Of a stretch of DNA of 46,391 bases, positions 30,224 through 37,954 are shown piece after piece. Every line of letters starts with the position of its first letter. Within the stretch, counting starts at the first letter, position 1. Source of the DNA: a virus; the IMG/VR virus record IMGVR_UViG_3300037153_000076, positions 1 through 46,391 of that record; one strand, 5' to 3'. The notes beneath the pieces were generated by a model. It saw only the letters and a list, made by a program, of their open reading frames with translations. It did not search any database and was not told the DNA's origin. The translations under genes and the position numbers were made by a program.

Positions 30224-31379
30224 TCTTACTTTAGTTAATATGGAACATGACGGTACGGTTATAAATACTTTTCAGCCGGAGAACCTTCAGTTCACTCTGA
30301 ATAAAGGTGAACAGGGTCCTCATGATATATCATATGAAGTCTCAAGGAGTGCTATTCTGGCTGAAAATCAAGTGGGGCCGTATCGTACAGATTTCAAATT
30401 GATTGACGATACATCGGGTGACCCTGTGACGATTATGGCTGGAATGCATACGATGGTATCGGTTACTAGCGATGAGGAACATGCTAAATTTGCTGGGAAG
30501 GATTGGCTACACTATCTCGAAAGGCGTAATTGGCCTTACGATGATGGCGATCCTAATGCTTTCAGATTAGGTATTCCTGTTACGACTTCGGACGAACCTC
30601 CTCCAGATTTTGCATATTACGTTGTAGGTCGTGATTCTGCAACTATTATTAAAGATATCTTGGATCTAGTTTTAGATTTTACAAATAGCCTTGATCTTAC
30701 TTATACTCTCCCTCCTATTGGACATGCAGTCGAATTATTTACGATCGATCTGATTGATTCGGAAAATATTCTTTCGAAGATTCAAACTTTATCGAAAGAA
30801 GTTCCTGGTGAATTTGATTTCTGGGTAGAGCCAGATACTAAGGAATTCGTGATGGTTGCGCCAAGGCAATATGATATCGGAGTTGTCGATGACGATTCTT
30901 TGGCGGAATACATCTTCGATTCCTCTGATCCGAGTGGTGGCATGTTCACTGTTAGTTGGACTAATACTGGACCTGCTGAAACTAGACTTACAGGGACAGG
31001 TTCTAATCCTTCAAAGTCGCTTGTTTCCGTAAGGGAATATATTCCTTCAAGTAATGTATTCAGAATACTCGAGAGACAAGAGAATTTTGGTGATGTATTC
31101 AGTGGCGGTAGACTGGAACGACTTACCAGACAGCAACTACTATTTGATCTGAATCCGGTACATGAAGTCACGTTATCTGTTGTCCCAGAAAGTATCTCAG
31201 ATTTTTGGACAATTTTTAAACCTGGAAAAGCAATCTGGATTAGAGCAGAACTTGAAGTACATACGATTGATGCTGCGTTTGAGATTGTCGCTATTGATGG
31301 ACAATCTGATAGTAATGGAAACATGCTTGCATCGTTTCGCTTAAATCAAATCTACACACCAGCTGAATTTGACACGTAA
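30216..31379 (+). CDS. Probable tail hub / tail-associated protein, 387 aa
   Basis: ATG 30216 overlaps the previous gene by eight bases. The protein (MSDLTLVNMEHDGTVINTFQ...) is beta-rich with an early domain containing FTLNKGEQGPHDISYEVSR and a central part with TYTLPPIGHAVELFTIDLID and EVPGEFDFWVEPDTKEFVMV, as in phage hub proteins of the gp27/Tal type. No lysozyme or peptidase motif was seen. It sits where baseplate hub genes normally lie. Confidence 0.7.
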   Translation: MSDLTLVNMEHDGTVINTFQPENLQFTLNKGEQGPHDISYEVSRSAILAENQVGPYRTDFKLIDDTSGDPVTIMAGMHTMVSVTSDEEHAKFAGKDWLHYLERRNWPYDDGDPNAFRLGIPVTTSDEPPPDFAYYVVGRDSATIIKDILDLVLDFTNSLDLTYTLPPIGHAVELFTIDLIDSENILSKIQTLSKEVPGEFDFWVEPDTKEFVMVAPRQYDIGVVDDDSLAEYIFDSSDPSGGMFTVSWTNTGPAETRLTGTGSNPSKSLVSVREYIPSSNVFRILERQENFGDVFSGGRLERLTRQQLLFDLNPVHEVTLSVVPESISDFWTIFKPGKAIWIRAELEVHTIDAAFEIVAIDGQSDSNGNMLASFRLNQIYTPAEFDT

Positions 31380-31545
31380 ATTTCAACGCAACAGTATCGA
31401 GGAGTTATTCGAAGGGATTAAAGAACTTCGTATATACGTGGACGAGTTAATCAATAACAAAGAGACAACACTACCTTTTCGTGATAGCACAAATTTGCCC
31501 CCAGGTGTGGAGGGTCAAGTTGTTCTAGCGGATTATGACACGTAA
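31369..31545 (+). CDS. Duplicated N-terminal fragment of the following fibre protein, 58 aa
   Basis: TTG 31369, coupled to the end of the hub gene, opens a 58-codon frame that reads MTRKFQRNSIEELFEGIKEL and continues to LPPGVEGQVVLADYDT. It matches residues 1-57 of the 31535 protein over almost its whole length, at about half the positions or more. Its stop is formed by reading into the second copy's start. It could be expressed as a small helical peptide or be a remnant of a tandem duplication. Confidence 0.6.
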   Translation: MTRKFQRNSIEELFEGIKELRIYVDELINNKETTLPFRDSTNLPPGVEGQVVLADYDT

Positions 31546-32182
31546 ATTTCAACGCAACAGTCTTGAAGAAGCTTTTGAGGAACTCGAAAGCCTTCGTAGA
31601 GACATAGGTAGACTTATCAACAGAAAAGAAATTACTCTTCCTTTCCGTGATGCTAGTAATTTACCACCTGGCATCGAAGGCCAAGTTGTATTAGCAGATG
31701 AAGGAGGTACTAGCATACTTACAAATGCTGGTGTTTATGAAGGAGAAGCCACAACTAGTGGCGGTGGTCATACATTCCCGTGGACACATTTGAGTGGCAA
31801 CGATCCAATGGATCTGTCAAATCTAGAATTTGGAGAATGTTTTCATCCTACGGTATTTGTAACAGGTGTTTATGCCTTTACGGTATCAGTTGCATGGACA
31901 GGAGATATGCCTGGTCTTATAGATCCTGTGTATCATGGACCAGCATGGTTCACATCCTATATAGCTCTTGATCCTGCATCTGTAGGTATAGATGTAAGTT
32001 CAGGCTCTGCTGGTGCAACAGATACTGTGTTTCAATCGGATACTTCTGTCGGCTCTCCTAGAGTGGAAGCAAATCTTTGTTGTACTTGGTTTTTACCAAT
32101 TAGTGCAATAGTGTCTGTATTCATTGAGGCTCCATCCGTCTACGACTTTAGTTTCAGAGCATTTGTACAGCAAGTTGCTTAG
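31535..32182 (+). CDS. Tail fibre / minor tail protein, 215 aa
   Basis: Residues 1-60 are helical then end in LPPGIEGQVVLADEGG, the short N-terminal attachment module also present in the preceding fragment. Residues about 70-215 form a beta domain (VFVTGVYAFTVSVAWTGDMP; WFLPISAIVSVFIEAPSVYD) that looks like a jelly-roll or TNF-like fibre head. A receptor-binding or tail tip role is inferred from position and composition. No enzyme motif. Confidence 0.65.
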   Translation: MTRKFQRNSLEEAFEELESLRRDIGRLINRKEITLPFRDASNLPPGIEGQVVLADEGGTSILTNAGVYEGEATTSGGGHTFPWTHLSGNDPMDLSNLEFGECFHPTVFVTGVYAFTVSVAWTGDMPGLIDPVYHGPAWFTSYIALDPASVGIDVSSGSAGATDTVFQSDTSVGSPRVEANLCCTWFLPISAIVSVFIEAPSVYDFSFRAFVQQVA

Positions 32183-32198
32183 GAGTTGGATAAAGTAA

Positions 32199-32537
32199 AT
32201 GCCTAAAACACTTTGGTTCTTCGCAGAAGGAGAATGGCACCAAATCCCACTTCTTGATGCCGGTAGCATTACACTTTCTGACGTTCTAGTTGTTGGAAAC
32301 GATGCAGGCGCCAATACAATTACTAATCTTGCAGATCCTACACTGGCGCAAGATGCAGCAACAAAAGCTTACGTTGATTCCGTTACTCCACCTGCACCAG
32401 ACCTTACCTCTGTTCTTACAGTCGATAACGATGCAGGTGGATTAGGAATCTCCAATCTACTAGATCCCGTTAGCGCACAAGATGCAGCTACGAAGAACTA
32501 TGTAGATACTGCAATTATTGATGGTGGTGGACCTTAA
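32199..32537 (+). CDS. Fibre-repeat protein, 112 aa
   Basis: After a short N-terminal domain (MPKTLWFFAEGEWHQIPLLD) come two copies of a fibre repeat: GNDAGANTITNLADPTLAQD with AATKAYVDS, and DNDAGGLGISNLLDPVSAQD with AATKNYVDT. Similar units begin the next gene. Such repeats are common in trimeric phage tail fibres. The gene overlaps the next start by one base. It may be a shaft segment. Confidence 0.75.
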   Translation: MPKTLWFFAEGEWHQIPLLDAGSITLSDVLVVGNDAGANTITNLADPTLAQDAATKAYVDSVTPPAPDLTSVLTVDNDAGGLGISNLLDPVSAQDAATKNYVDTAIIDGGGP

Positions 32538-34282
32538 TGCCACATACTATTCAGCTTCGTAGAGGTACAGCGTCAGATTGGACTTCTGCCGATCCAGTTC
32601 TTAACGAAGGTGAAATTGGTTACGAAACCGATACGGGATATCTCAAAATCGGAGATGGTGGCGCACCCTGGACTTTACTTCCTTACACTATTGGACCTGG
32701 TGGTGGTGGTACTCCAGATTTAGCAAGCGTACTCGCAGTAGGTAATAGTGCAGGATCAGTCCAGATCCATAATGTATCTGATCCTTCTAGCCCGCAAGAC
32801 GTCGCTACCAAACAGTATGCAGATACTCATGCAGCAGCACTTACTTACGTACTCGCGACAGGTAATAGTGCAGGTATCCAAAAAATTACAAATCTTGGTA
32901 CTCCGTCTGATGGTCGCGATGCCGTAAATCTAGAGTCCATGCAAAGCTTCGTTCCAATAAGTATTGGTGAACATGATAGGGAAACACGATTTATCCTTGA
33001 TAAAATCAATCCACTAGGCGGTGGAGTTGTAAGGGGAATAAACTCTAATGATGGTAGCAGTAGCACTTTTGCTTTAAAGTTGGGTGGCACCTCGGGACTT
33101 AATCCGCCCGGAGCCCCCATGCTAACTTCTACCGATGGCATATATGCAAATACTCAATTTGTACCTACATATACACAATCTGTTACCAATATCGAATATG
33201 ACGCAGTAAACGATCTTTTTGTTGCTGCTCTTGATGGTGGTAACCATTGGTGCTTCCAAAACGGTATCAGTTTTGCTTGGTACGAAGGACCTCCTACACA
33301 ATTCGTTGGCGGATATCTTAGTGGTACTGCTTACGCACCCTCTCTAAACTTATGGGTAGGCGCAGGTAATGACAGTTTTGAAACCAAGGTTGTTACAACA
33401 AGTCCTGGTGACTCCTCAGGTCCTACTACATGGACTGTTCAAGATACACCCATGGATGGAGGATGGGCATATGACGTAATTTGGTCTGAGGACTTGGGAC
33501 TGTTTGTGCTCTGTGGGGAATCTTCTGATGACCTAATTACCGTTTGTACATCTGATGATGGTGAGACATGGACTACACGTACTTCACCCTTCGATGATGG
33601 ATATGCAAATAGTGGATGCTGGTCCCCAGAACTTGGAATATTCGTAATTGTTGGAAGTGATAATGCTAGTACAGTAACAGTAGCAACATCAGATGATGGT
33701 ATCACATGGACAGCACAAACTACTCCCTTTGATGGTGGATACGGAAATCTTGTTGATTGGTCTCCTGATCTTAACTTGTTCGTTTGCACTGGTGCAGATG
33801 ATGATGGAACGATCAGATTAATAACTTCTCCCGATGGTGAAACATGGACGGCTGGAACAACTTTATATGATACAGCAGGTGATTTTACGGCTGTTCATTG
33901 GTCTAGTACTCTTGGCCTGTTTATAGTTGGAGTATACAACACTGATGTTCATTCATGGATATATTCTGATGATGGAATCAATTGGGACGCAACTCCTCCT
34001 CCACCTTATACAGTTACGTCAGGTGTAACAACAGATCCTTATTATAACGCAAAACTTACTGTCGTTGTGAATATCGAATACAATCCCACAGGGTCAGCCG
34101 ACGCAACTGCCTTAGTTGAAATAACGCCAAATGGTGCTGTATTTTGGGAGGTTTGTACAGTGACTGTTCCTGACGTTGATGTACCAGGTAAACGATTACC
34201 ATTGGCTATAGAAGTTCCTGGAAACTGGCGTCTAAGGATCACGGTTACTAATGCAACTATCATTTCATCAATGGCTTATTAA
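32537..34282 (+). CDS. Tail fibre with N-terminal attachment domain and propeller-like repeats, 581 aa
   Basis: The start MPHTIQLRRGTASDWTSADP with NEGEIGYETDTGYLKIGDG is a tail-fibre attachment module seen in many phages. Two fibre repeats follow (GNSAGSVQIHNVSDPSSPQD; GNSAGIQKITNLG). From about 200 to 490 there are repeated SDDGETWTT / SDDGITWTA / SPDGETWTA units (Asp-box-like) that suggest a beta propeller as in sialidases or sugar-binding fibres. The end is a beta domain. It is a likely receptor-binding protein; an enzyme activity is not shown. Confidence 0.8.
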   Translation: MPHTIQLRRGTASDWTSADPVLNEGEIGYETDTGYLKIGDGGAPWTLLPYTIGPGGGGTPDLASVLAVGNSAGSVQIHNVSDPSSPQDVATKQYADTHAAALTYVLATGNSAGIQKITNLGTPSDGRDAVNLESMQSFVPISIGEHDRETRFILDKINPLGGGVVRGINSNDGSSSTFALKLGGTSGLNPPGAPMLTSTDGIYANTQFVPTYTQSVTNIEYDAVNDLFVAALDGGNHWCFQNGISFAWYEGPPTQFVGGYLSGTAYAPSLNLWVGAGNDSFETKVVTTSPGDSSGPTTWTVQDTPMDGGWAYDVIWSEDLGLFVLCGESSDDLITVCTSDDGETWTTRTSPFDDGYANSGCWSPELGIFVIVGSDNASTVTVATSDDGITWTAQTTPFDGGYGNLVDWSPDLNLFVCTGADDDGTIRLITSPDGETWTAGTTLYDTAGDFTAVHWSSTLGLFIVGVYNTDVHSWIYSDDGINWDATPPPPYTVTSGVTTDPYYNAKLTVVVNIEYNPTGSADATALVEITPNGAVFWEVCTVTVPDVDVPGKRLPLAIEVPGNWRLRITVTNATIISSMAY

Positions 34283-34291
34283 GGGAGATAG

Positions 34292-35032
34292 ATGAAAACG
34301 TACTGCGTTACAAACCCGCCCCACAGAGCGGATGAAGTAAAAAGACTACAGAAAGCTTTGCAGGCCGCAGAATTATATAACGGCCCGATTGATGGTATCT
34401 TCGGCGGCGCAACAGGAAATGCATGTTATCGCGCCAAATACCGTCTAGGTTATGCTGACGACAAGCTCAATCAGTGTGGCGGCCAACAGCTCTTGAATTA
34501 CCTCACTGGCGCCAAAGAACTTCCTGATGATTACAAAGAGCGTCGTCAAGAAAGAATGAAGCAGGTTGATGAACACCAGGCAATTAGAGACAAGATCCTA
34601 GGTTACATGAAATGGGCAGTAGCTAACGAACCTTCAATCCACTATACACAGATGCGGCCTATGGACAAACTACGTTCCCCACAGACATTGCCGTGGTATA
34701 CAGATTGTTCAGAATTTGTCACGACTTTGTATTGCTGGGCTGGCGCACCTGATCCTAATGGATTGAACTATAATGGACAAGGGTATACAGGTACTCTACT
34801 TGATCATGGGATATCAATTGCAATCTATAATGCCAAGGTTGGCGATGTGGTAGTTTGGGGATCTTGGCCTGGACACCATACCGCATTGATATACTCCGTG
34901 AATGATCGTAACGATCCTGACATTTGTAGTCATGGATCAGATAGTGGACCCAAAGTTTTGAGTATGTCAGTAGAGACTGCGGTGCAAGGTAGGTTCGGGC
35001 ATGGTAGCTATACTGTCAAGCGTTATCTTTGA
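34292..35032 (+). CDS. Endolysin: peptidoglycan-binding domain plus NlpC/P60- or CHAP-like peptidase
   Basis: ATG 34292 follows AAGGGAGATAG. Residues about 14-55 (VKRLQKALQAAELYNGPIDG) are a peptidoglycan-binding_1-type domain. The C-terminal part has the expected Cys/His papain-like features: C139 in TDCSEFVTTLYCW and H195/H196 in SWPGHHTALIYSV. It would cut cell-wall peptides late in infection. No signal peptide is visible, so it probably relies on a membrane pore; two membrane proteins follow. The cleaved bond is not determinable here. Confidence 0.85.
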   Translation: MKTYCVTNPPHRADEVKRLQKALQAAELYNGPIDGIFGGATGNACYRAKYRLGYADDKLNQCGGQQLLNYLTGAKELPDDYKERRQERMKQVDEHQAIRDKILGYMKWAVANEPSIHYTQMRPMDKLRSPQTLPWYTDCSEFVTTLYCWAGAPDPNGLNYNGQGYTGTLLDHGISIAIYNAKVGDVVVWGSWPGHHTALIYSVNDRNDPDICSHGSDSGPKVLSMSVETAVQGRFGHGSYTVKRYL

Positions 35033-35246
35033 TTTCAACCCTGCATATATAGCCGGTCTTGGTGTTTTACTAGGTGGTCTAGGAAGTCTTGTTAGTGCAG
35101 TCGGAGCCATGAAAATTCAAAGGAAACATAGTGCAGATGAATGTGAACAACGTTTAAAGGATTTCAGGGATGCACTCGATCAAGGATTGCGGCTGATGCC
35201 TCGCGACACTGAGGAGGGGGATGAAAAATGGTCGCATCTGCCCTAG
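35001..35246 (+). CDS. Small membrane protein, possible holin, 81 aa
   Basis: ATG 35001 overlaps the endolysin end by 32 bases; AAGGTAGG is upstream. A hydrophobic segment rich in Gly and Leu (about 15-37: YIAGLGVLLGGLGSLVSAVG) is followed by a charged helix (RKHSADECEQRLKDFRDAL). One membrane helix with an amphipathic cytoplasmic tail, next to an endolysin, fits a holin or holin-associated protein, but topology alone is not proof. Confidence 0.65.
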   Translation: MVAILSSVIFDFNPAYIAGLGVLLGGLGSLVSAVGAMKIQRKHSADECEQRLKDFRDALDQGLRLMPRDTEEGDEKWSHLP

Positions 35247-35545
35247 CTTTCCTAAATAAACATCTTTCTGCTATTCTCGTTGGTAGTTCACTTGCCCTTG
35301 CAGCAGGAACAGGATATGCAGCATCAGTGGCTCTTGGTAGTTCAAATCAGACACCAACAAGAACCGTAACTATCAATGTTGGTACTGGTGAAACTGGACC
35401 TACTGGACCTGCTGGGCCACCAGGACCACCAGGACCCAAGGGAGATACTGGTGGAATTAGTTGTACTACAGGATTCTCCGAAGGAATTCTTGTAATCAAT
35501 CATCCTGGTGGGCACACTACAATCTCTACTTGCATCGAGGACTGA
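35228..35545 (+). CDS. Membrane-anchored protein with collagen-like repeat, 105 aa
   Basis: ATG 35228 follows GAGGAGGGGG. Residues 1-35 contain a hydrophobic helix or signal anchor (LSAILVGSSLALAAGTGYAA). Residues about 53-77 are nine collagen-type Gly-X-Y triplets in GETGPTGPAGPPGPPGPKGD. The rest is short and contains two cysteines. Collagen-like segments form trimers and extended rods. In a lysis locus it might act in membrane disruption or as a cell-surface anchor; an LydB- or spanin-like role is speculative. Confidence 0.65.
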   Translation: MVASALAFLNKHLSAILVGSSLALAAGTGYAASVALGSSNQTPTRTVTINVGTGETGPTGPAGPPGPPGPKGDTGGISCTTGFSEGILVINHPGGHTTISTCIED

Positions 35546-35547
35546 CG

Positions 35548-35871
35548 ATGCCCTTTCCCTGGGTAGTGATAGTTAAGGACCCTACGGCGCAACTCGACAG
35601 GATAGAAAGGACACTTAATAAGATGAGCGAAATGGAATCGCGCCTCGACGAAGTAATCGCATCGGTACAAAGCACCGTTGCTAGTGTTGTTGATTTGGTA
35701 GGTCAGGTTCTTGCAAAGCTTGATGAAGCCGGAGACGGCGTTGATCTTAGCGACGAAACATCATCGCTAGAAACTTTGCAATCTGACCTACAGAGTGCTG
35801 TAGATCGTATGCAGGCTGCTGTGGGTACGGGTGATGAAACAACAGCTTTGCCTGACGAAGCAGTAGAATAA
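35548..35871 (+). CDS. Coiled-coil protein, 107 aa
   Basis: ATG 35548 has GAGGAC upstream; an earlier in-frame start overlaps the collagen gene heavily. After MPFPWVVIVKDPTAQLDRIE comes a long amphipathic helix through about residue 95 (TLNKMSEMESRLDEVIASVQ, VVDLVGQVLAKLDEAG), ending in an acidic tail. It is the last gene of the plus operon. It could be part of the lysis cassette or a minor virion component. No family recognised. Confidence 0.6.
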   Translation: MPFPWVVIVKDPTAQLDRIERTLNKMSEMESRLDEVIASVQSTVASVVDLVGQVLAKLDEAGDGVDLSDETSSLETLQSDLQSAVDRMQAAVGTGDETTALPDEAVE

Positions 35872-35905
35872 TGTAGGGGCATCTGAATAGTGTAAGTCCC
35901 CTACA
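35872..35905. terminator. Hairpin at the end of the plus operon
   Basis: TGTAGGGG (35872-35879) and CCCCTACA (35898-35905) are perfect eight-base arms. It begins directly after the last stop codon. It precedes a stronger terminator and may act with it or be a processing site. Confidence 0.6.
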
Positions 35906-35907
35906 AC

Positions 35908-35961
35908 AAGAGGGTAGGTAGCGCCCAAATCTCCCTGGCTTACTACCTACCCTCTTATTTT
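35908..35961 (+). terminator. Strong terminator between converging operons
   Basis: AAGAGGGTAGGTAG (35908-35921) and CTACCTACCCTCTT (35943-35956) pair perfectly over 14 bases and are followed by ATTTTG on the plus strand. It closes the virion operon; the stem can also stop minus-strand transcripts from 36008 and beyond. Confidence 0.85.
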
Positions 35962-36007
35962 GCCCAGATGTGCGTGTCTTATGCGTTAGACCGTTCTATA
36001 TTCTCTC

Positions 36008-36379
36008 CTATCCTTTTACTTCATAACCTCCTGCGTTCTCTGCTGGATCAGCCTCGAATTCAGGATCGAGGATATGCAGATAACGCTGAAGATACCAACG
36101 TGCCTTTTTCAGAGCAACAAGTTCTGACTCGCTCGGCTTGAGTCCTGCTCTCTGAATATGCTGCAATACTTGGAACATATGGGGACCTACTTCCCATTGT
36201 TCCGCAACATGTATTGGGCTGTAGATTCCTGCATCAACATAGTAGGCGGGCATGACAGGATCATCTCGCCTACGTGCCGGTGTTGCAGCATGTGCCGCCT
36301 TTGCCAGTTCTGTTGATTGTTTACGCGCGGCTGGCATCAGTCCGGCTTTCCAACACTCTCGGCATTGTTCTCTTGCCAT
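36008..36379 (-). CDS. DUF3310-like protein, 123 aa
   Basis: Residues about 45-105 read YYVDAGIYSPIHVAEQWEVG then HIQRAGLKPSESELVALKKA and ARWYLQRYLHI. The Y-Y-x...A-x2-W...RAG-K...DL-KA-WYLQ-like spacing is that of DUF3310 proteins, found in many phages and suspected of acting in nucleotide metabolism or modification (no reaction is established). The N-terminal 40 residues are basic with a C-x2-C pair. It is the last gene of the minus operon before the terminator. Confidence 0.75.
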   Translation of the reverse strand: MAREQCRECWKAGLMPAARKQSTELAKAAHAATPARRRDDPVMPAYYVDAGIYSPIHVAEQWEVGPHMFQVLQHIQRAGLKPSESELVALKKARWYLQRYLHILDPEFEADPAENAGGYEVKG

Positions 36380-36597
36380 TCCTCAAACACTTCATAGATG
36401 CGCTCCATGTTCTCTACGAAATTTTGATCTGCTTCCTCACCGTACGCATCCGTGTACGCGAAGCGATAGTCACGGAGAATCTGTAGAGCAAGTTCATCCT
36501 GAGCACGGATAACGAACACTGGCTCAGAGCTTTCGCTGAGTGCAAAGTGGTCAGGATCACTGAATGTTACTTCACCGTACTTGCTGTCCAACGCCAT
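36337..36597 (-). CDS. Hypothetical acidic protein, 86 aa
   Basis: ATG 36597 follows AAGGGAG at a good distance. The product (MALDSKYGEVTFSDPDHFAL...) is strongly acidic, with a helix-prone C-terminal part (DQNFVENMERIYEVFEEWQE). It overlaps the DUF3310-like gene by 43 bases, in a different frame, and starts within the RuvC-like gene's end. Acidic small proteins in phages often mimic DNA or inhibit host enzymes; this is only a possibility. Confidence 0.6.
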   Translation of the reverse strand: MALDSKYGEVTFSDPDHFALSESSEPVFVIRAQDELALQILRDYRFAYTDAYGEEADQNFVENMERIYEVFEEWQENNAESVGKPD

Positions 36598-37060
36598 CTT
36601 GATCTCCCTTCAGAAGAACTGTCTCGGTTTGCGCTAGCATAACATTACCCTTGACATTGTACTTGTAACCTGGTCCAAATGTCCACCAATGAAGTAGATG
36701 ACGTAAAGCATCTCTTCCATGGTTCCTACCAGGTACATACAATCCCATGCTCTTTAGTTTCTGATCGTTATAAAATCCCTTTCCTTTCGCTGCGTTTTGT
36801 AGATTGACATTAGGATCGAAAAGCTTTATGACCCCTATTAGCTCCAGTGAAAATAACTCAAGGTTGTCACGGTGTCGTGTATTTCGATATTCAAATGACT
36901 CACAAACAACGTGCTGTGGGGCATATTCTTCCAGTAAATCGAACAGATTCCTGTGGGAAAGTTTTTCTTCATCACACGCGAGGAACAGCGTGGCTCCGTC
37001 AAGGATTGCCAGGGAAAACCCGGTTGTAATGCCTGGGTCGAATGAAGCTATCTTAAGCAT
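36572..37060 (-). CDS. RuvC-like Holliday junction resolvase, 162 aa
   Basis: The RNase H-like fold is indicated by an N-terminal strand with an early Asp (ASFDPGITTGFSLAILDG), a second acidic strand (HVVCESFEYR) and the C-terminal HGRDALRHLLHWW, the usual D/E-D-D/H set for two metals. Such phage enzymes cut branched DNA during replication and packaging. The gene overlaps the zinc-motif gene before it by eight bases. It could also be another RNase H-superfamily nuclease, but the pattern favours RuvC. Confidence 0.8.
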   Translation of the reverse strand: MLKIASFDPGITTGFSLAILDGATLFLACDEEKLSHRNLFDLLEEYAPQHVVCESFEYRNTRHRDNLELFSLELIGVIKLFDPNVNLQNAAKGKGFYNDQKLKSMGLYVPGRNHGRDALRHLLHWWTFGPGYKYNVKGNVMLAQTETVLLKGDQDGVGQQVR

Positions 37061-37403
37061 CCTTAGTTGTTTGACTTTCTTTCCACGCTAATGTTTTTTC
37101 TTTCCTTGCTGGGTCAAACCAAATTTCAATGCCAAATCCTGCACGACGTCTACCTCTATTGGTGTTATTTAATTCCTCATCTGTTAATGGTCGCCAGCCT
37201 TTTTCTCGCATTTCATCTCGTGTCAGGCATCTGCGACCATCTTCTTTGGGTGGATCAAATTTTAATCCCTCAGAAAGAGTATAGTCATGATTTCCCCTTC
37301 GATGCCTATCGAACATGAAATCACCACTGAAATCACAGCCACATTCGGCACAGTATGCTAGTGGTTCATATCCTTCTGGTGTACTCCAATATTGCGACCG
37401 CAT
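37053..37403 (-). CDS. Zinc-finger protein of actinophage type, 116 aa
   Basis: Residues about 18-40 read YCAECGCDFSGDFMFDRHRR GNH: a classical C-x2-C...H-x4-H arrangement. Later comes GRRCLTRDEMREKGW, a motif accompanying such fingers in many actinobacteriophage proteins. A regulatory or DNA-binding role is probable. The C-terminus is basic and ends KESQTTKDA. The start ATG 37403 has only a weak GGAT site. Overlaps the RuvC-like gene by eight bases. Confidence 0.7.
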   Translation of the reverse strand: MRSQYWSTPEGYEPLAYCAECGCDFSGDFMFDRHRRGNHDYTLSEGLKFDPPKEDGRRCLTRDEMREKGWRPLTDEELNNTNRGRRRAGFGIEIWFDPARKEKTLAWKESQTTKDA

Positions 37404-37424
37404 TTTTAGTATCCTTTATGATCG

Positions 37425-37640
37425 TTAGGAACAGGTGTTCGTATTGTCGCTTGACCGGAAGCCGTTTCCCGCCCGCCTGATCGTAGCCTCCACGGGGTTG
37501 AATGTCGGGCTCATCGCCCGGAATGGCGCTCTGTCAAGCGCAGGGAGCAAGTCCGATGGCTGCTCCCTGCTCGCCGCCGCCGGAACAGGAAACTTGAGCA
37601 CGCAATCGAACATACATTCGCATGACTTAATATCGTGCAT
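37425..37640 (-). CDS. Hypothetical protein in a GC-rich segment, 71 aa
   Basis: ATG 37640 overlaps the stop of the 27-residue membrane peptide (TGATG), which makes it the likely start. Residues MHDIKSCECMFDCVLKFPVP carry three cysteines; the rest is Pro/Ala/Arg-rich and low in structure (PAAASREQPSDLLPALDRAP). The underlying DNA has a strong hairpin and unusual GC content, so the frame may be accidental within a structured element. Low to moderate confidence. Confidence 0.4.
   Translation of the reverse strand: MHDIKSCECMFDCVLKFPVPAAASREQPSDLLPALDRAPFRAMSPTFNPVEATIRRAGNGFRSSDNTNTCS
37449..37578. other. GC-rich, hairpin-dense segment
   Basis: Within AT-richer DNA, GCAGGGAGCA/TGCTCCCTGC (a perfect ten-base pair of arms at about 37539-37569) follows CGGGC/GCCCG (about 37508-37522). 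CGCTTGAC (about 37449) and GTCAAGCG (about 37532) can close the second hairpin into a larger domain. This looks like a folded RNA on either strand; no known family is recognised. Confidence 0.45.
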
Positions 37641-37723
37641 CACCACGTATGGATCAACCATATTAAAAGGATGACGAAGATACCAGTTAATGCGATTTCA
37701 TTGATCGTCCAGTTCCTGTTCAT
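37640..37723 (-). CDS. Tiny membrane peptide, 27 aa
   Basis: ATG 37723 follows GGAGGTTTGT, and the start overlaps the previous stop as TAATG. The sequence MNRNWTINEIALTGIFVILL, then IWLIHTW, is one hydrophobic helix flanked by polar ends. It is the same size class as the peptide at 4872-4943. Role unknown, but the start signals make translation likely. Confidence 0.55.
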   Translation of the reverse strand: MNRNWTINEIALTGIFVILLIWLIHTW

Positions 37724-37941
37724 TACAAACCTCCGTGCCCATTTTGTTGGGCAGACGCTCTCTTCTGTAATGCTGTTGCATTATGATTCATGTAGCTGTC
37801 TATCCAACGTTCACGATCCTTGCAGAATGAATCATCTACTGATGCGACCATCAATTGATGGTCAAATTCAGACCCACAGGTGCATTTTCCGCCTTCACTT
37901 TCTAACGGTCTAAGCTTTTGACTTTCACGTAAGTTGTGCAT
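37723..37941 (-). CDS. Small Cys/His protein, 72 aa
   Basis: ATG 37941 follows CAGGTGAT. The sequence (MHNLRESQKLRPLESEGGKC...) has a CTCGSEFDH segment and further Cys and His residues (SFCKDRER, YMNHNATAL), possibly a metal site. It is helical and charged at the end. It overlaps the membrane peptide start by a single base. No family assigned. Confidence 0.55.
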   Translation of the reverse strand: MHNLRESQKLRPLESEGGKCTCGSEFDHQLMVASVDDSFCKDRERWIDSYMNHNATALQKRASAQQNGHGGL

Positions 37942-37954
37942 ATCACCTGTACTC

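Noticed and set aside
35461-35871. Longer version of the last plus-strand gene starting at 35461
   Set aside because: The extra 29 codons overlap the collagen-like gene in another frame and have no ribosome binding site; ATG 35548 fits better.
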